From: Pelobates cultripes
Lineage: Eukaryota; Chordata; Amphibia; Anura; Pelobatidae
DNA: 64,000 bases
Assembly (NCBI GenBank): GCA_933207985.1
Contig: OW240915.1
Location: forward strand, 278,089,408-278,153,407
Reading direction: 5' to 3'
The position numbers and the translations under genes are program-made. A model generated the notes under the pieces. That model saw only the letters and a program-made list of their open reading frames with translations, did no database searches and was not told the origin of the DNA. Below are positions 44,762 through 56,100 of this stretch, piece by piece; positions within the stretch are counted from its first letter, which is position 1, and every line of letters starts with the position of its first letter.

Positions 44762-46410
44762 CATCTGTGTGTGTATGTGCCAGTGTGTGTCAATGTGTAT
44801 CTGAAAGTGTGTATGTATCTGACTCACAGATACACACACACACACACACACTGGCACATAGTGGCACACAGATACACACACTGACACACACCTTGACAAA
44901 GTGTTTATCTGTGTGTATGTATGTATCTGTGTGTCAAGGTGTGTGTATCTGTGTTTGTATGTGTCTGTGTATCAAGGTGTGTGTATCTGTGTTTGTATGT
45001 GCCAGTGTGTATGAATCTGACGCACAGATATACACACACACACACACACACACACTGACACATAGTGGCAAACAGATACACACACTGACACAGATACACT
45101 CACCTTGACACACAGTGAATATCTGTGTGTGTGTGTGTATGTATCTGTGTGTCAAGGTATGTGTATCTATATGTCAAGGTGTGTGTATATCTGTGTTTGA
45201 ATGTGGCGGTGTGTGTGTCAAGGTGTGTATGTCTGTGTTTGTATGTGCCAGTGTGTGTATCTCTGTGTCAGTGTGTATCTGTGTGTGTGTATATGTATCT
45301 GACACACAGATACACACACACACACATTGGCACACAGATACACACACTGACACACACCTTGACAAAGTGTGTATCTGTGTGTATGTATGTATCTGTGTGT
45401 CAAGGTGTGTGTATCTGTGTTTGTATGTGTCTGTGTATCAAGGTGTGTGTATCTGTGTTTGTATGTGCCAGTGTGTATGAATCTGACGCACAGATATACA
45501 CACACACACACACACACACACACTGACACATAGTGGCACACAGATACACACACTGACACAGATACACTCACCTTGACACACAGTGAATATCTGTGTGTGT
45601 GTGTATGTATCTGTGTGTCAAGGTATGTGTATCTATATGTCAAGGTGTGTGTATATCTGTGTTTGAATGTGGCGGTGTGTGTGTCAAGGTGTGTATGTCT
45701 GTGTTTGTATGTGCCAGTGTGTGTATCTCTGTGTCAGTGTGTATCTGTGTGTGTGTATATGTATCTGACACACAGATACACACACACACACATTGGCACA
45801 TAGTGGCACACAGACACACACCTTGACACACAGATACACACACTCAGATACACACAGACATACACATCTTGACTCACAAATACACACTCAGATACACACA
45901 GTGACATATACTCACACTTGCACCCATAAATACACACACTGGCACATTCGCACACTCAGATATACACATTGACACATACACACAGTGTCATATGCACACA
46001 CTAACACACTCAGATACACACACACTGACATACACACACAGGCACATACGAAACACACTGATATACACTGGCACATACACACACACATACTGACATACAC
46101 ACACTCACTCAGATATACACCGTAATACATACACAAACCTTGACACACATATACACACTGACACACTCAGACACACATACTCTTTGACAGACATAAATAC
46201 ACTCTCACTGACAAACACACATACTCTTTTACAGACACACATACAAACACATATACACTCTCACTGACAAGCACACATACATTCTTACTGACAAACACAT
46301 AAACACAGTCACACAGTCACTGACAAGCACACATACACTCTCACTGACAAACACACATATACTCTTTGACAGACACACAAACACATACAAACTCCCTAAC
46401 AGACACACAT
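44762..46410. repeat. TG/CA minisatellite with an approximately 466-bp higher-order repeat and inverted blocks
   Basis: A segment starting CCTTGACAAAGTGT at 44891 recurs at 45357 and is nearly identical for over 400 bp, giving a period of about 466 bp. TG-rich and CA-rich blocks alternate, so each period contains large hairpins. From about 45840 the array becomes CA-only ('CACTCTCACTGACAAACACAC'). Long ORFs on both strands are compositional. Confidence 0.9.
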
Positions 46411-46429
46411 ACAATTTCTTTTTTTAAAT

Positions 46430-46765
46430 TTTACACCACCCAGTCCCCCTACGTTTGGGAGTACTGGCATGGAGTCTCTATGTCCCTATGGTCCAGTGGG
46501 GCTGCTGGGCTGAGCGTGCAGTCCCTGGGGTCCAGTGGGGCTGCTGAGCGGCTGGCGTGCACTCCCTGGGGTCCAGTGGGTCTGCGTGCGGGTGGCGAGG
46601 GAGATCACTGCTCAGCTCCCTCGCGCCTCTTAGGGATGCTGAGATCCCTGCCCACTCCTCCCTCACCGCCCATTGCCATTTTGTTTTTAGACATTTTGGC
46701 GGAACCCCAGTTGTGTTCTCGCAGAACCCCATGGTTCTGCGGAACACCAACTGGGAAACGCTGCC
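46430..46765. repeat. GC module plus hAT-like right terminus
   Basis: Same 'CTACGTTTGGGAGTACTGG ... GGGGTCCAGTGGGGCTGCTG' module as 37650. It ends with GGTTCTGCGGAACACCAACTGGGAAACGCTG-type sequence (about 46731-46761) whose inverse begins CAGCGTTTCCCAGTTGG, similar to hAT termini. A left terminus was not found. Confidence 0.55.
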
Positions 46766-47770
46766 ATATGGTATTCATAACATTTTTTCTTTGATAAAAT
46801 ATGGTCCTTCCTTCTTCTTGGTTCAGTAGCTGTAGATCGGAGATACATACTTTCTCTAGGTCATATTATTTATTCTATTTTCCCTTACAGCAGGGGAGGA
46901 TTAACCATAAAATTACCTTAGGCGACCACCTTGGGCTCTGTGGTTATACAGGGGCCCCAGAATCATAATTTTGCTTGGCTGCCATTTGCCATACCAATGT
47001 GAAAAATGAATGGGTCACAAACCGGTAACCTGCCAAGGGTCATGTATATGCATGAACGTTACTGAATACTGGATATACAGAAAGAGAGATATTTGCTCCT
47101 TTGTCATTACAAAAAGTTGAAAAGATACACATGGAATCTTTAATTTCCCTTGCATAGAGTATGTCTACTCTCCTGCAGCTGTGACTCTGACTGCTACAAG
47201 AGAATAACACTCACAGTGTCTGTGTGAATTTAGTTAAACCATCACTTCTCCATTGTATGGCCCTTATGACAGTCACCTTACTGCATTTGAAATGTCTTAG
47301 TTGCCATGGAAATATATTTTGGAGTGTTGATCATCTTGAAAGTATGAGAAGAAAACGCTACTATCTACGTTATTGGATGGCCGTCCTCAAGAGCAACTGA
47401 CACTTTGTATTACCTATACACTCAAAAACAAATGTGAAAGAAAAAGTACAGCAGAAATACTGTAGTTTCTACTCGCAAATATGACATTATTTTTTACATT
47501 GTTGTGCAAATACAACGGAATGTAAGAGAATGACTATTATGTTAAAACAAAATAATACAGAATAGTAAATGAAAAGTATTTTACAAAATTTTTTGTTGGT
47601 GTTTGAATGCTGAGATGTATGAACATATCCATGCCTCCCAACTTTGGTCTGAAAACCCTCCATCCGCTTTTCTTTCCTAATGTCCCTCTTTTCCAGGAGC
47701 TCCATATTGTTGGAGTGTATAACTGTGTATAGTGTATAGCTCCACAGCAATAATACTCAACAGTAATATG
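46766..47770. other. AT-rich interval without a supported gene
   Basis: No domain-bearing ORF or repeat boundary recognised. Confidence 0.4.
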
Positions 47771-47773
47771 TCT

Positions 47774-47848
47774 TTAATGCCTTAAGGACACAAGACATGT
47801 GTGACATGTCATGATTCCCTTCCAGAAGTTTGATCCTTAATGGGTTAA
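47774..47848. mobile_element. Very short TTAA-flanked MITE
   Basis: TTAA at 47774-47777 and 47845-47848 around 67 bp with ends TGCCTTAAGGACACAAG and, inverted, CCCATTAAGGATCAAAC. The central GACATGTGTGACATGTC is self-complementary. Confidence 0.65.
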
Positions 47849-47849
47849 A

Positions 47850-48320
47850 CCAGGGCCGCCATCAGGGGGTGACAACCGTGACTGTTGTCACGGGCCCGGC
47901 GGCCCTGGGGGGCCCGGACTGCTCTGGCAGTCGTGGGCCCCACTTTCCCTTTCTGCACACATAGATAGCGCATATCGCTATCTATGTGTGCAGCCGTGGG
48001 CCCCCGGCTCCCTGTTACCGCAGAGGGGGCCCAGCCAGGCAGCACACAGCTTCTCCTCCTGTCTTCTCTCTTCTCATAACTCTCGTGAGACCCGCGGAGC
48101 GTTGCCATGGTAACCGGGTCTCGCGAGAGTTATGAGAAGAGAGGAGAAGCTGTGTGCTGCCTGGGCCCTCTCTGCGGTAACAGGGAGCCGGGGGGCCCCC
48201 CACCGGACCACCAGGGATGGAATCTCCCCCCTCCATGGACACAGGTAAGCAGGGAGGGGAGAGAAATATTTAATTAAATTAATAAAAAATTAATGTTAAA
48301 ATGCCCCTTCCTCCCCCTCA
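47850..48320. mobile_element. GC-rich hairpin element with hAT-like start, truncated by array and gap
   Basis: Begins CAGGGCCGCCATCAGGGG. It contains a large hairpin in which about 48011-48095 (CTCCCTGTTACCGCAGAG ... CTTCTCATAACTCTCG) pairs with about 48115-48190 (CTCGCGAGAGTTATGAG ... CTCTGCGGTAACAGGGAG). It is followed by a CA minisatellite and the gap, so the right end is unseen. Confidence 0.55.
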
Positions 48321-48323
48321 CCA

Positions 48324-48654
48324 CAGATCACACACTAACAACACACACTGCATACACTAACACAACACACACACTGCATACACTAACACAACACACACTG
48401 CATACACTAACACAACACACACACTGCATACACTAACACAACACACACACACTACATACACTAACACAACACAACACACTGCATACACTAACACAACACA
48501 CTGTATACACCAACACAACACACACACACTGAATACAATAACACAACACACACACACACACACTGCATACACTAACACAACACACACTCACACTGCATAC
48601 ACTAACACAACACCTACTGCATACACTAACACAACACACACTACATACACTAAC
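48324..48654. repeat. CA minisatellite (CATACACTAACACAACACAC units)
   Basis: About a dozen imperfect units of roughly 22-35 bp, running into the gap. Confidence 0.9.
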
Positions 48655-48754
48655 NNNNNNNNNNNNNNNNNNNNNNNNNNNNNNNNNNNNNNNNNNNNNN
48701 NNNNNNNNNNNNNNNNNNNNNNNNNNNNNNNNNNNNNNNNNNNNNNNNNNNNNN
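48655..48754. other. Assembly gap (100 N)
   Basis: Exactly 100 N. It begins in a minisatellite, a common place for assembly to stop. Confidence 0.99.
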
Positions 48755-48880
48755 AAGCTGATGGCCAATAATAGGTCACTGGTTAGTGGGTAAACCTCCG
48801 AAGCACCACGTTATAGTATGAAATCTGGAACTGACTGATAGAAAATTCCCAGATTTTACTAGTAACATGACGTAAAGTCA

Positions 48881-49071
48881 TGATTTTATTAAAGACACGG
48901 AGGCGAGTATTATGCATAACTCTTTCTTTATTTCCTCAGCAGCAAAGAAAGAGAAATATAAATATTATCAAAACTGAAGAAAAAACTGTATAGGCACAAC
49001 AGGTAGCCAATCACAGGATATAGGAAGTAGCTATATAAGTCTTGTGTCTCCCACAATCCCCCTCTTTCTTG
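48881..49071 (+). repeat. Left inverted terminal repeat of DIRS copy 2
   Basis: Inverse complement of 54402-54590 with the same CGAG/CTCA mismatch as copy 1. The 37-bp extension at 48844-48880 is present only at this end. Confidence 0.9.
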
Positions 49072-49405
49072 CGAACCGAAGACCAGGTAAGATGAACAAT
49101 GTCCCACTTGGTCGAAACAGGGTAACGGGAAACGATGCGACAATTTCAAGCTAAAAAAGATAGAGAAATATGGTAATTTCTTAATTCAGAACTGCAGACT
49201 TACCAAACATAAACTTGGGGAGACACAGGTAAAACAGAGTCCTGAAATATAAAACATCAGAATTAGTACACAACATAAAGGTACAACAACCCGTACAAAA
49301 GATGCAAATCAAACTGATAGAGTACAGACCAAACTGGAAAAAAACATACCTGTAGAGCCACCAAGCATCTCTTGTCCCAACTCCACTCCGGGAGGGTGGG
49401 AGGGA

Positions 49406-49506
49406 ATAATACTCGCCTCCGTGTCTTTAATAAAATCATGACTTTACGTCATGTTACTAGTAAAATCTGGGAATTTTATTAAAGACACGGAGGCTCATAT
49501 TATGCA
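49406..49506. repeat. Internal complementary region of DIRS copy 2
   Basis: Complementary to 48844-48913 and, for its right part, to about 54557-54590, overlapping at the AAT junction as in copy 1. Confidence 0.92.
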
Positions 49507-49509
49507 AGT

Positions 49510-50463
49510 TCAAAGCTGCGCTACCACACGAGATGCGATGTGCTCAATTGGTCTGAAGTAGAAGGTTCGGAAGGTCGATTCCCGAGACCAATCCGCCGCT
49601 CGCATAATGTCCTCTAGGCGACATCCGACTGAAGAGGCTTTCGAGGCCATCGCGCCCCTTACAGAATGAGGCGTAAATATTGAGGTGTCTATACCCGCGG
49701 AGGATAGCAGCCAGCGCACCCAACGTGCTAGGGTAGGAGTCGAAACCGGCCGGTGAGGTGATTTAAAGGATATGAACAGATCGTGCAGGTCTGCTATGCG
49801 AAGGGGACGTGTAACATCCAGATAGTCCTTGATGCAATCCACCGGGCAGAGCGTTGGACAGTCTGAAAACCTAGGGTATGTAAGTGACTTAGATGCAGAC
49901 TTGGTCCTCCTGGAAATGTCGAAGGTGACGCCTTCTGGGGTGAATGCAACGGCGTCCCAGTCCAGGGCCCGAACGTCAGAGACTCTTCTGCAAGAAATCA
50001 GGCACAGTAACATAACCAATTTGGCAGACAATTGCTTGAGAGTCAGCTCCAAATTGGGGTACCATGATGATAGGAACTGTAGCATCACGTTGACGTCCCA
50101 AAAGGTGGCAAAACGAGGTCGAGGAGGACGAGCAAGGCGAATACCCTTGAGAAGTCGACAGACAAAAGGATGCTTGCCGACCGGAGAACCGTCTAGACCT
50201 TCGTGACCGGCTGAGATAGCTGAGCGGAAAAGGTTGATCGTGCGGTATGCCTTGCCCGAATCAAATAGGAACGTGAGGAACTCCAGAATCAAAGGCAGAG
50301 GGGCAGATACGGGATCCATTGCCCGTTCCATGCACCAACCAGACCATGATCTCCATGAATGTCGGTAAGCTGTCCGTGTACCCGGGGCCCAGGCGTTATC
50401 GAGGAGTCGGAGAGTTGACTGCGAAACGTCTGGGATAACCCAAGGTCCCCTGAAAGGAACCAT
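49510..50463 (-). CDS. Tyrosine recombinase of DIRS copy 2
   Basis: Intact 317-residue frame from the ATG at 50463. The open frame extends upstream to 51837, but that part is an out-of-register reading of RT/RNase H. Catalytic residues are Arg160, His266, Arg269, Trp292 and Tyr302, as in copy 1. Differences from copy 1 are few (for example 'STFRTFYF' versus 'STFQTFYF', and Pro versus Leu near residue 55). Overlap with the RT frame end (50289) is about 175 bp. Confidence 0.9.
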   Translation of the reverse strand: MVPFRGPWVIPDVSQSTLRLLDNAWAPGTRTAYRHSWRSWSGWCMERAMDPVSAPLPLILEFLTFLFDSGKAYRTINLFRSAISAGHEGLDGSPVGKHPFVCRLLKGIRLARPPRPRFATFWDVNVMLQFLSSWYPNLELTLKQLSAKLVMLLCLISCRRVSDVRALDWDAVAFTPEGVTFDISRRTKSASKSLTYPRFSDCPTLCPVDCIKDYLDVTRPLRIADLHDLFISFKSPHRPVSTPTLARWVRWLLSSAGIDTSIFTPHSVRGAMASKASSVGCRLEDIMRAADWSRESTFRTFYFRPIEHIASRVVAQL

Positions 50464-52499
50464 GCTATGAGGGGTAGCTGATGCTGCAACACCAGGTCGT
50501 GAGAGTTCCCATCCGGATCCAGAAGGAGGTCTTGGAATACCGGAAGTAAACGAGGGTAGTCTATGGACAGTTCCATCAGCCGAGGGAACCATGGTCGTGA
50601 CCTCCATAGAGGGGTGATCAAAGCCATCCGACAATCGTGGCGGACCAGTTTCGAGATCGTGCGTGCGATCATGTTGAATGGGGGAAAAGCGTACATCAGA
50701 CCCGGTGGCCATTCCTGGAGGAAGGCATCTGTCGCTATTGCAGCCGGGTCCGGCCTCCAACTGTAGAACCTCGGTAGCTGAGTGTTCAGGCGTGATGCGA
50801 ATAGGTCCAACTGGAACCGGCCCCACAACCTGTTCAGGCACTGGAACACTGAAGCATGTAGATGCCAGTCCCCGGAGTCCCGTAAGTGTCTGGAATTCCA
50901 ATCCGCCCCCGAATTGTCCAGACCTGGGATGTGTTCCGCCGTCACCGAAACGTTGTTGTAGAGGCAGAACTGCCAAAAATCCTTTGCCAGAATCGCCAAC
51001 ATTTTGGATTTCGTGCCCCCTAGGTGATTTATGTAACGAACTGCTGATACGTTGTCCATCTTGAGGAGAACGCAACAATTCGCCCTCCCCGGAGCAAGGC
51101 TGCGGATCGCGAAGGCACCTGCCAGAAGTTCCAGGCAGTTGATGTGTAACGACTTCTCTGTGTCGGACCACCTGCCTCCTGTGGAGACGTTGCCACAACG
51201 AGCGCCCCAGCCGTGTAAGCTGGCATCGGACTCTATCACTACATCCGGGGCAGAACCGAAGATGGCTCTTCCGTTCCATGCCTCCATGTGCGCCAACCAC
51301 CACGCCAGTTCGTCCCTGGACTCCTCGTCTAATGTTATCCGAGATTCGTATGAATGACCGGAGCGAAGTCGTGATCCCTTGAGCCGTTGGAGCGCTCGGT
51401 AATGTAGGGGGCCCGGGAAAATTGCTTGAATAGAGGCCGCGAGAAGGCCGATAATTCTCGCCAGTTGTCTGACCGACAAATCTGGAACACGGAGGGCCCT
51501 CCGAAGTTCCTTCTGGATGGCTTTCACCTTGGCATCCGGGAGGAACAGGAACTGCTGGATGGAATCCACTTGAAAACCCAGAAACTCTATGGACTGGGCA
51601 GGGACCAGGACCGACTTGCTCCAATTGATCAGAAATCCCAACTTCTGCAGGAGATCGGTCGTCCATCCCAGGTGTGTGAGGAGATCCTCTCGTGACTGGG
51701 ATAAAATCAAGATATCGTCCAGGTAGATAATGAGGCGAACCCCCCGGGTTCGGAGGAATGTCACCACAGGCTTCATGAGCTTGGTGAAGCACCAAGGGGC
51801 CGAGGAGAGACCGAAAGGCAGGCAGGTGAAGCGCCAACGACGCCCATGCCAGGTGAAGTGGAGATAATCCCGGAACTCCAAAGCGATGGGGACCGTAAAG
51901 TATGCGTCCTTCAGGTCTAGCTTGGCCAACCAGTCCGATTGACGTAGGAGGTCTCTAAGGCAGTGTATACCTTCCATCTGGAAGTGTTGGTAGCGTAGAA
52001 AAGCGTTGAGTGGGCGAAGATTTATGACAGGGCGAACTCCGCCTCCTTTCTTGGGCACTAGGAATAAATTGCTCGTAAAGCCTGGGGCGGCGAACGGCAA
52101 CTCCGCTATAGCGCCCTTGGACAGCATCTCCACCACTTCCATGGAAATCATCTCGTCCTGTTCCTGAGGGAGGGACAATTCTCTGGGGAAGTAGAACTGG
52201 ACAGGCATGGAAACAAACTACAGACGAAAACCCCTTACACATTGTAAAACCCAAGCATCTGAGGTGATCTTTGCCCATTCTTGACAAAATAAGGCCAGTC
52301 TTCCCGCCACCCGAACTTGAGCGTGAGGGGAAGAAAGGGTACTCACCGTAAGGACGTCTGCCGGGGGTACCACCGCGGGGGTATCTGGATCCCCAGGCCC
52401 GACCTCTTGCCGGGAAGAAGGGAGGGGCCCTCTGTTCCTGAAATCCTCTCGAGGGAAAGAAGGAACCTCTGGTTGCGCGGAATGCGCCTCGGAAGCCAC
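50289..52499 (-). pseudogene. RT / RNase H / methyltransferase-like polyprotein of DIRS copy 2, N-terminal stop
   Basis: From the ATG at 52499 the frame meets UAG at 52220-52218 after about 93 codons; copy 1 has GAG there. Downstream, 639 residues from the ATG at 52208 are open and contain the whole enzyme core. RT: DLKDAYF 98-104, LPFGLSSAP 130-138, YLDD 162-165. RNase H: Asp328, Glu360, Asp385 and Asp435. Methyltransferase-like block: DLFASRLN 468-475, then FPPF 508-511. A start at 52208 would still include all RT motifs, so some activity cannot be excluded, but the gag-linked or full-length form is broken. Confidence 0.9.
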
Positions 52500-53760
52500 G
52501 GCCGGGTGGACGGTTCCTGCTACGCCCGGCCCCTCCGAAAACCTTAGGTGCGAACACGCGCTTCATGTTCGCCTGTGCCTTGTCAATAGCCGTAAAGGTC
52601 TTGACATAAGCACCCATATCCTTAACGAAGGACGTGCCAAACAGGAGACCCTCCTCAGTTGGATCAGGCTCCGCCACAGTCATAGCGGCCAATTTAGGGT
52701 CGATCTTCAGGAGGATCGCCTTGCGTCTTTCTGTAGACATGGCCGTATTGGCGTTCCCCAGTAAGCAAATAGCTCTTTGGACCCAACCAACGGCCACATC
52801 CACGTCCAGGACGGAGTCCCCGGTCCTGGCAGCATCCAAAAGCTCGTAAAGCTTGGAAAGGGGACCTAGGGTATCCAGGATCTTGTCCTGGCAGCTTTTA
52901 AGGGAGTGGTCAAGGCCCTTCTTGGGCTTCCATCCTGACTTATTCAGGAAGTGAGCAATTTGCGGGTCAATGTCCGGGGTTTTGCAAGCCGCGCCCGGGA
53001 GGGACGGGCGTGGGCACTCGGCGCGCAATTTATTGCGGCCTTCCCTAGAAAGTGGCGTGCAGATACGCTTAGCCACATATTGGGCGATGTGATCTGGGGG
53101 AACCCACTCGGCGGACCGAGGATGACGTAGGTCGTCTGGGTCAAACAGGGGGTTGCCCTGCGGGTCAAGGATCGAGGTGTCATCCCCCGGGGGAGCAAGT
53201 GAGGGGCCCCGGGTATTGGCGGAGGACCCGGAGGGGTTCACGCCCGTAAGGGGCAAATCCTCGCCAGAATCATCATGATCAAAGGAGTCGTACTCCATAG
53301 CGTCGGACTCATCCTCCACACTCCGGTCGGTATCCGACCCAATGTCATGGGCTTTAGCCCTTTTCCACAGTCTAGCCTTTTTAGCCCGGCCAGGGGCTCT
53401 TTTGCGCGTGGGGTGCGCGCTATCCGAGACCGCCTCAGGCGTGTCAGTCATGGCAGGTAGAACCTGCATCGAGGGGTGGGAGCTGACATGTTTGGATTTG
53501 GCCCTTGCCTTACGGGCGCCAGGCACGGTCTGAGCAGGGGAAGGGGCGGGGGTGGCCAGAGCAGGTAAAACTAGAGAGTGCAGGGATTGGGAAAAATTGG
53601 AAGAGACAGCTCCCATGGCAGAGGCAATAGCCTTTTGTATGGAGGAAGCCATAGTGGCCTCAAACATAGCTTGGAATTCCTGGGAGGCTATGGCACCATC
53701 AGTGCTGTCCAAATGGAAGTCCCCAGGGGTACCAGCAGGCCCATCACCCCTATCCTGCAT
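51955..53760 (-). CDS. Gag-like ORF1 of DIRS copy 2
   Basis: 601 codons from MQDRGDGPAG to a TAG at 51957-51955. Features as in copy 1: N-terminal helix, basic cluster 119-136, acidic stretch 147-168, a conserved-looking core at about 260-400, and an Arg/Gly-rich tail 411-470. Residues after about 475 are an out-of-register reading of RT. The TAG is silent in the RT frame, suggesting that the RT frame is the one constrained there. Possible splice sites inside the overlap are described in the findings. Confidence 0.75.
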   Translation of the reverse strand: MQDRGDGPAGTPGDFHLDSTDGAIASQEFQAMFEATMASSIQKAIASAMGAVSSNFSQSLHSLVLPALATPAPSPAQTVPGARKARAKSKHVSSHPSMQVLPAMTDTPEAVSDSAHPTRKRAPGRAKKARLWKRAKAHDIGSDTDRSVEDESDAMEYDSFDHDDSGEDLPLTGVNPSGSSANTRGPSLAPPGDDTSILDPQGNPLFDPDDLRHPRSAEWVPPDHIAQYVAKRICTPLSREGRNKLRAECPRPSLPGAACKTPDIDPQIAHFLNKSGWKPKKGLDHSLKSCQDKILDTLGPLSKLYELLDAARTGDSVLDVDVAVGWVQRAICLLGNANTAMSTERRKAILLKIDPKLAAMTVAEPDPTEEGLLFGTSFVKDMGAYVKTFTAIDKAQANMKRVFAPKVFGGAGRSRNRPPGRGFRGAFRATRGSFFPSRGFQEQRAPPFFPARGRAWGSRYPRGGTPGRRPYGEYPFFPSRSSSGGGKTGLILSRMGKDHLRCLGFTMCKGFSSVVCFHACPVLLPQRIVPPSGTGRDDFHGSGGDAVQGRYSGVAVRRPRLYEQFIPSAQERRRSSPCHKSSPTQRFSTLPTLPDGRYTLP

Positions 53761-54401
53761 GTTAACACTGATGTGTAATGAATGCAGAGCAAACTGAGTA
53801 GAATAATTATATAAATGAGAATAATGAAGATAAAAGCAAGTCTTATAAAACTAAAGGGACTAGGAGAAAACTAGTGGAGAGGTGAAGGAGAGGGTTGATT
53901 AACCCACAAGAGCAATACAGACTGGCCGGCTGGTGTTCTCAGGGAGCAGGGTAACGAGGTGACCGGCCGCACGGCAGCACTGGGAGAAACAAAGGACCGC
54001 CCAAAATGGCCGCCGCACGAGGGAAGGCACACGCGGCGAGCACTCGGCGGGGGAAGGGGCTCGTGCACCCGCCCGCCGAGCCGGCTCGCGAGTGAGGGAA
54101 AGGGGGGGGGGCGTGCGCACTGCCGCGGTCGGGAGAAGGGGCGGCTGCGGCACGACAAGCACGGGGACCCGTGCAGTAACCACGGGAGGGGAGTAGAGGG
54201 AGGGAAAAAACCACCGACAGGGGAGGGAAAACACCCGCGGACCCAGGGAAAACACCAGCCGCAGTAAAAATCAACAGTATGTTAGGCAAACCAGCCAAAA
54301 CACATAGCAATTAAAACAGTGCAATAAAACAAACTACCAGTAAAAACAGAATGTACAGCAACACAGAGCAGAAAAAGTACTTATCTGTCTGAGGAAGCAG
54401 C
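53761..54401 (-). other. GC-rich leader of DIRS copy 2
   Basis: Equivalent of 28497-29136. It contains several differences from copy 1 near 53805-53870, where the two sequences vary more than elsewhere. Confidence 0.6.
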
Positions 54402-54590
54402 AAAGAAAGAGGGGGATTGTGGGAGACACAAGACTTATATAGCTACTTCCTATATCCTGTGATTGGCTACCTGTTGTGCCTATACAGTTTTTTCTTCAGT
54501 TTTGATAATATTTATATTTCTCTTTCTTTGCTGCTGAGGAAATAAAGAAAGAGTTATGCATAATATGAGCCTCCGTGTCTTTAATAAAAT
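54402..54590 (-). repeat. Right (5') inverted terminal repeat of DIRS copy 2, with promoter-like boxes
   Basis: Contains minus-strand CCAAT and CTATATAAG motifs in the same positions as copy 1 (CTATATAAG near 54434-54442). Confidence 0.85.
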
Positions 54591-56100
54591 CAAGAGTCAT
54601 GTGTGACTGTTTGCTGATGATACAAAATGAGATAGAGATAATAGATGCAGTATGATAATATTGTAATGATACAGTATGAGCAACATATTAGCAGGGAATT
54701 TGGATAAATTATGGGAATGATAAGTCAAATGAAAGAGGAGATTTATTGTAAATGAAAGCAAAGTTATACATTTGGAATGTGGAATGCACAAGCAAAGTAT
54801 ACCATAAATGGTAAAGTGTTAGGGGAAAAAAATTAATAAATAAAAACTGGGGATTGTTATAGACAACAGACTAGACTGCAATGTGCGGTGTCAGTCAGCA
54901 GCTGGAGGACCAAGTTAAGGCATTATCATGTATAAATAAGTTATAGCTTTCTTTTAGATAAAACGCAGAAACAGAGAGATGTAAAAAGGTGAACGTAAAT
55001 CGTCTGGCAACAAAAACAATCTTAATTTAAACTGCTTTTGTATAGCTTCCTGTGTATTTTTTTCCAGACCACTCGAATTTTCATAAAAAACACAAAGAAA
55101 AGTAAAGACTAGTTTTTCTTACTACAGACACTCCTCACTTACCGACTGGGTTCCGTTCCTACGACCTGGTCGTAGAATTAATTGGTCTGTAAGTGAGGAG
55201 TTAAGGGATTCCCTGCTCTGCTGCATTCGGGGAAATGTCCCTGAATATAGACGAATGCAACAGAGCAGGGGGTCCCTCTAATCTATGTTCGGGGAAATTT
55301 CACTGCCGCCATTACCATTTATTTTTTTTACGCATACCCCCTGGGCCACTGAATTGTAGACTACAGCGAGTTGTCATTAATGGTAAATTTACAAGCTGGA
55401 CAAAAGCGGTAAGTAGTGTCACTCAGTGTTCTGTTTTGGGACCGCTTCTATTTAACATATTTATAAATGATCTTGCAATAGGCATTGAAAGCCATGTTTT
55501 AGTGATTGCAGATGACACAAAACTTTGTAAAGTAATAAAATGTGAGCAGGATATTGCTTTGCTGCAGAGGGATTTAGATAGATTGGTTTGCTGCAGAGGG
55601 ATTTAGATAGATTGGGGGACTGGGCACTAAAATGGCAGATTAAATTTATTGTAGTGAAATGCAAAATTTTGCACTTCGGGATCAAGAATGCACATGCAAC
55701 TTACACCCTAAATGGTAGTGAATTAGGGATAACCACACACGAGAAGTATTTGGGAATTGTTACAGACAACAAATTAGGCAGCAATATGCAATGTCAATCT
55801 GGAATTGCTAAGGCCAGTAAGGTTTTGCCATGTATAAATAGGGGCATAAATTCTCGGGATGAAAATATAATTTTGCCTCTTTATAAATCGCTGGTAAGAC
55901 CACACCTTGAATATGCTGTACACTTGTTCTAAAGAAGGAAATCATGGCACTGGAAATAGTGCAGAAACGAGCTACAAACTTGATAAAAAGGAATGGAGTA
56001 TTTTAGTTATGAAGAAATGTTAAAAAAAATCTAAATCTCTTTAGTTTGCTGGCACATAGAAGTACTATATTTTTGCTGTTGTTGTTGTTTTGTCTTTTAA
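54591..56100 (+). mobile_element. Second copy of LINE fragments and hairpin MITE (equals 29326-30835)
   Basis: By eye this matches the first copy base for base, including the 29-bp internal duplication in the RT fragment (55558-55615) and the 72-bp hairpin MITE. RT motif and frame breaks are as in the first copy. Confidence 0.85.

Larger units (their letters stand above)
48844..54590 (-). mobile_element. DIRS-type tyrosine-recombinase retrotransposon, copy 2 (RT with premature stop)
   Basis: Same architecture and termini (AAT at 48844-48846 and 54588-54590) as copy 1, 5747 bp. It differs at scattered bases and lacks the RT frameshift of copy 1. It carries instead a UAG at 52220-52218 near the start of the RT frame. 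Only 89 bp separate its left end from the gap, and that flank is unlike the left flank of copy 1. The right flank is the same. Confidence 0.93.

Noticed and set aside
44683..46414. Many overlapping Cys/Val/His/Thr-rich ORFs on both strands
   Set aside because: Compositional reading of TG/CA repeats.
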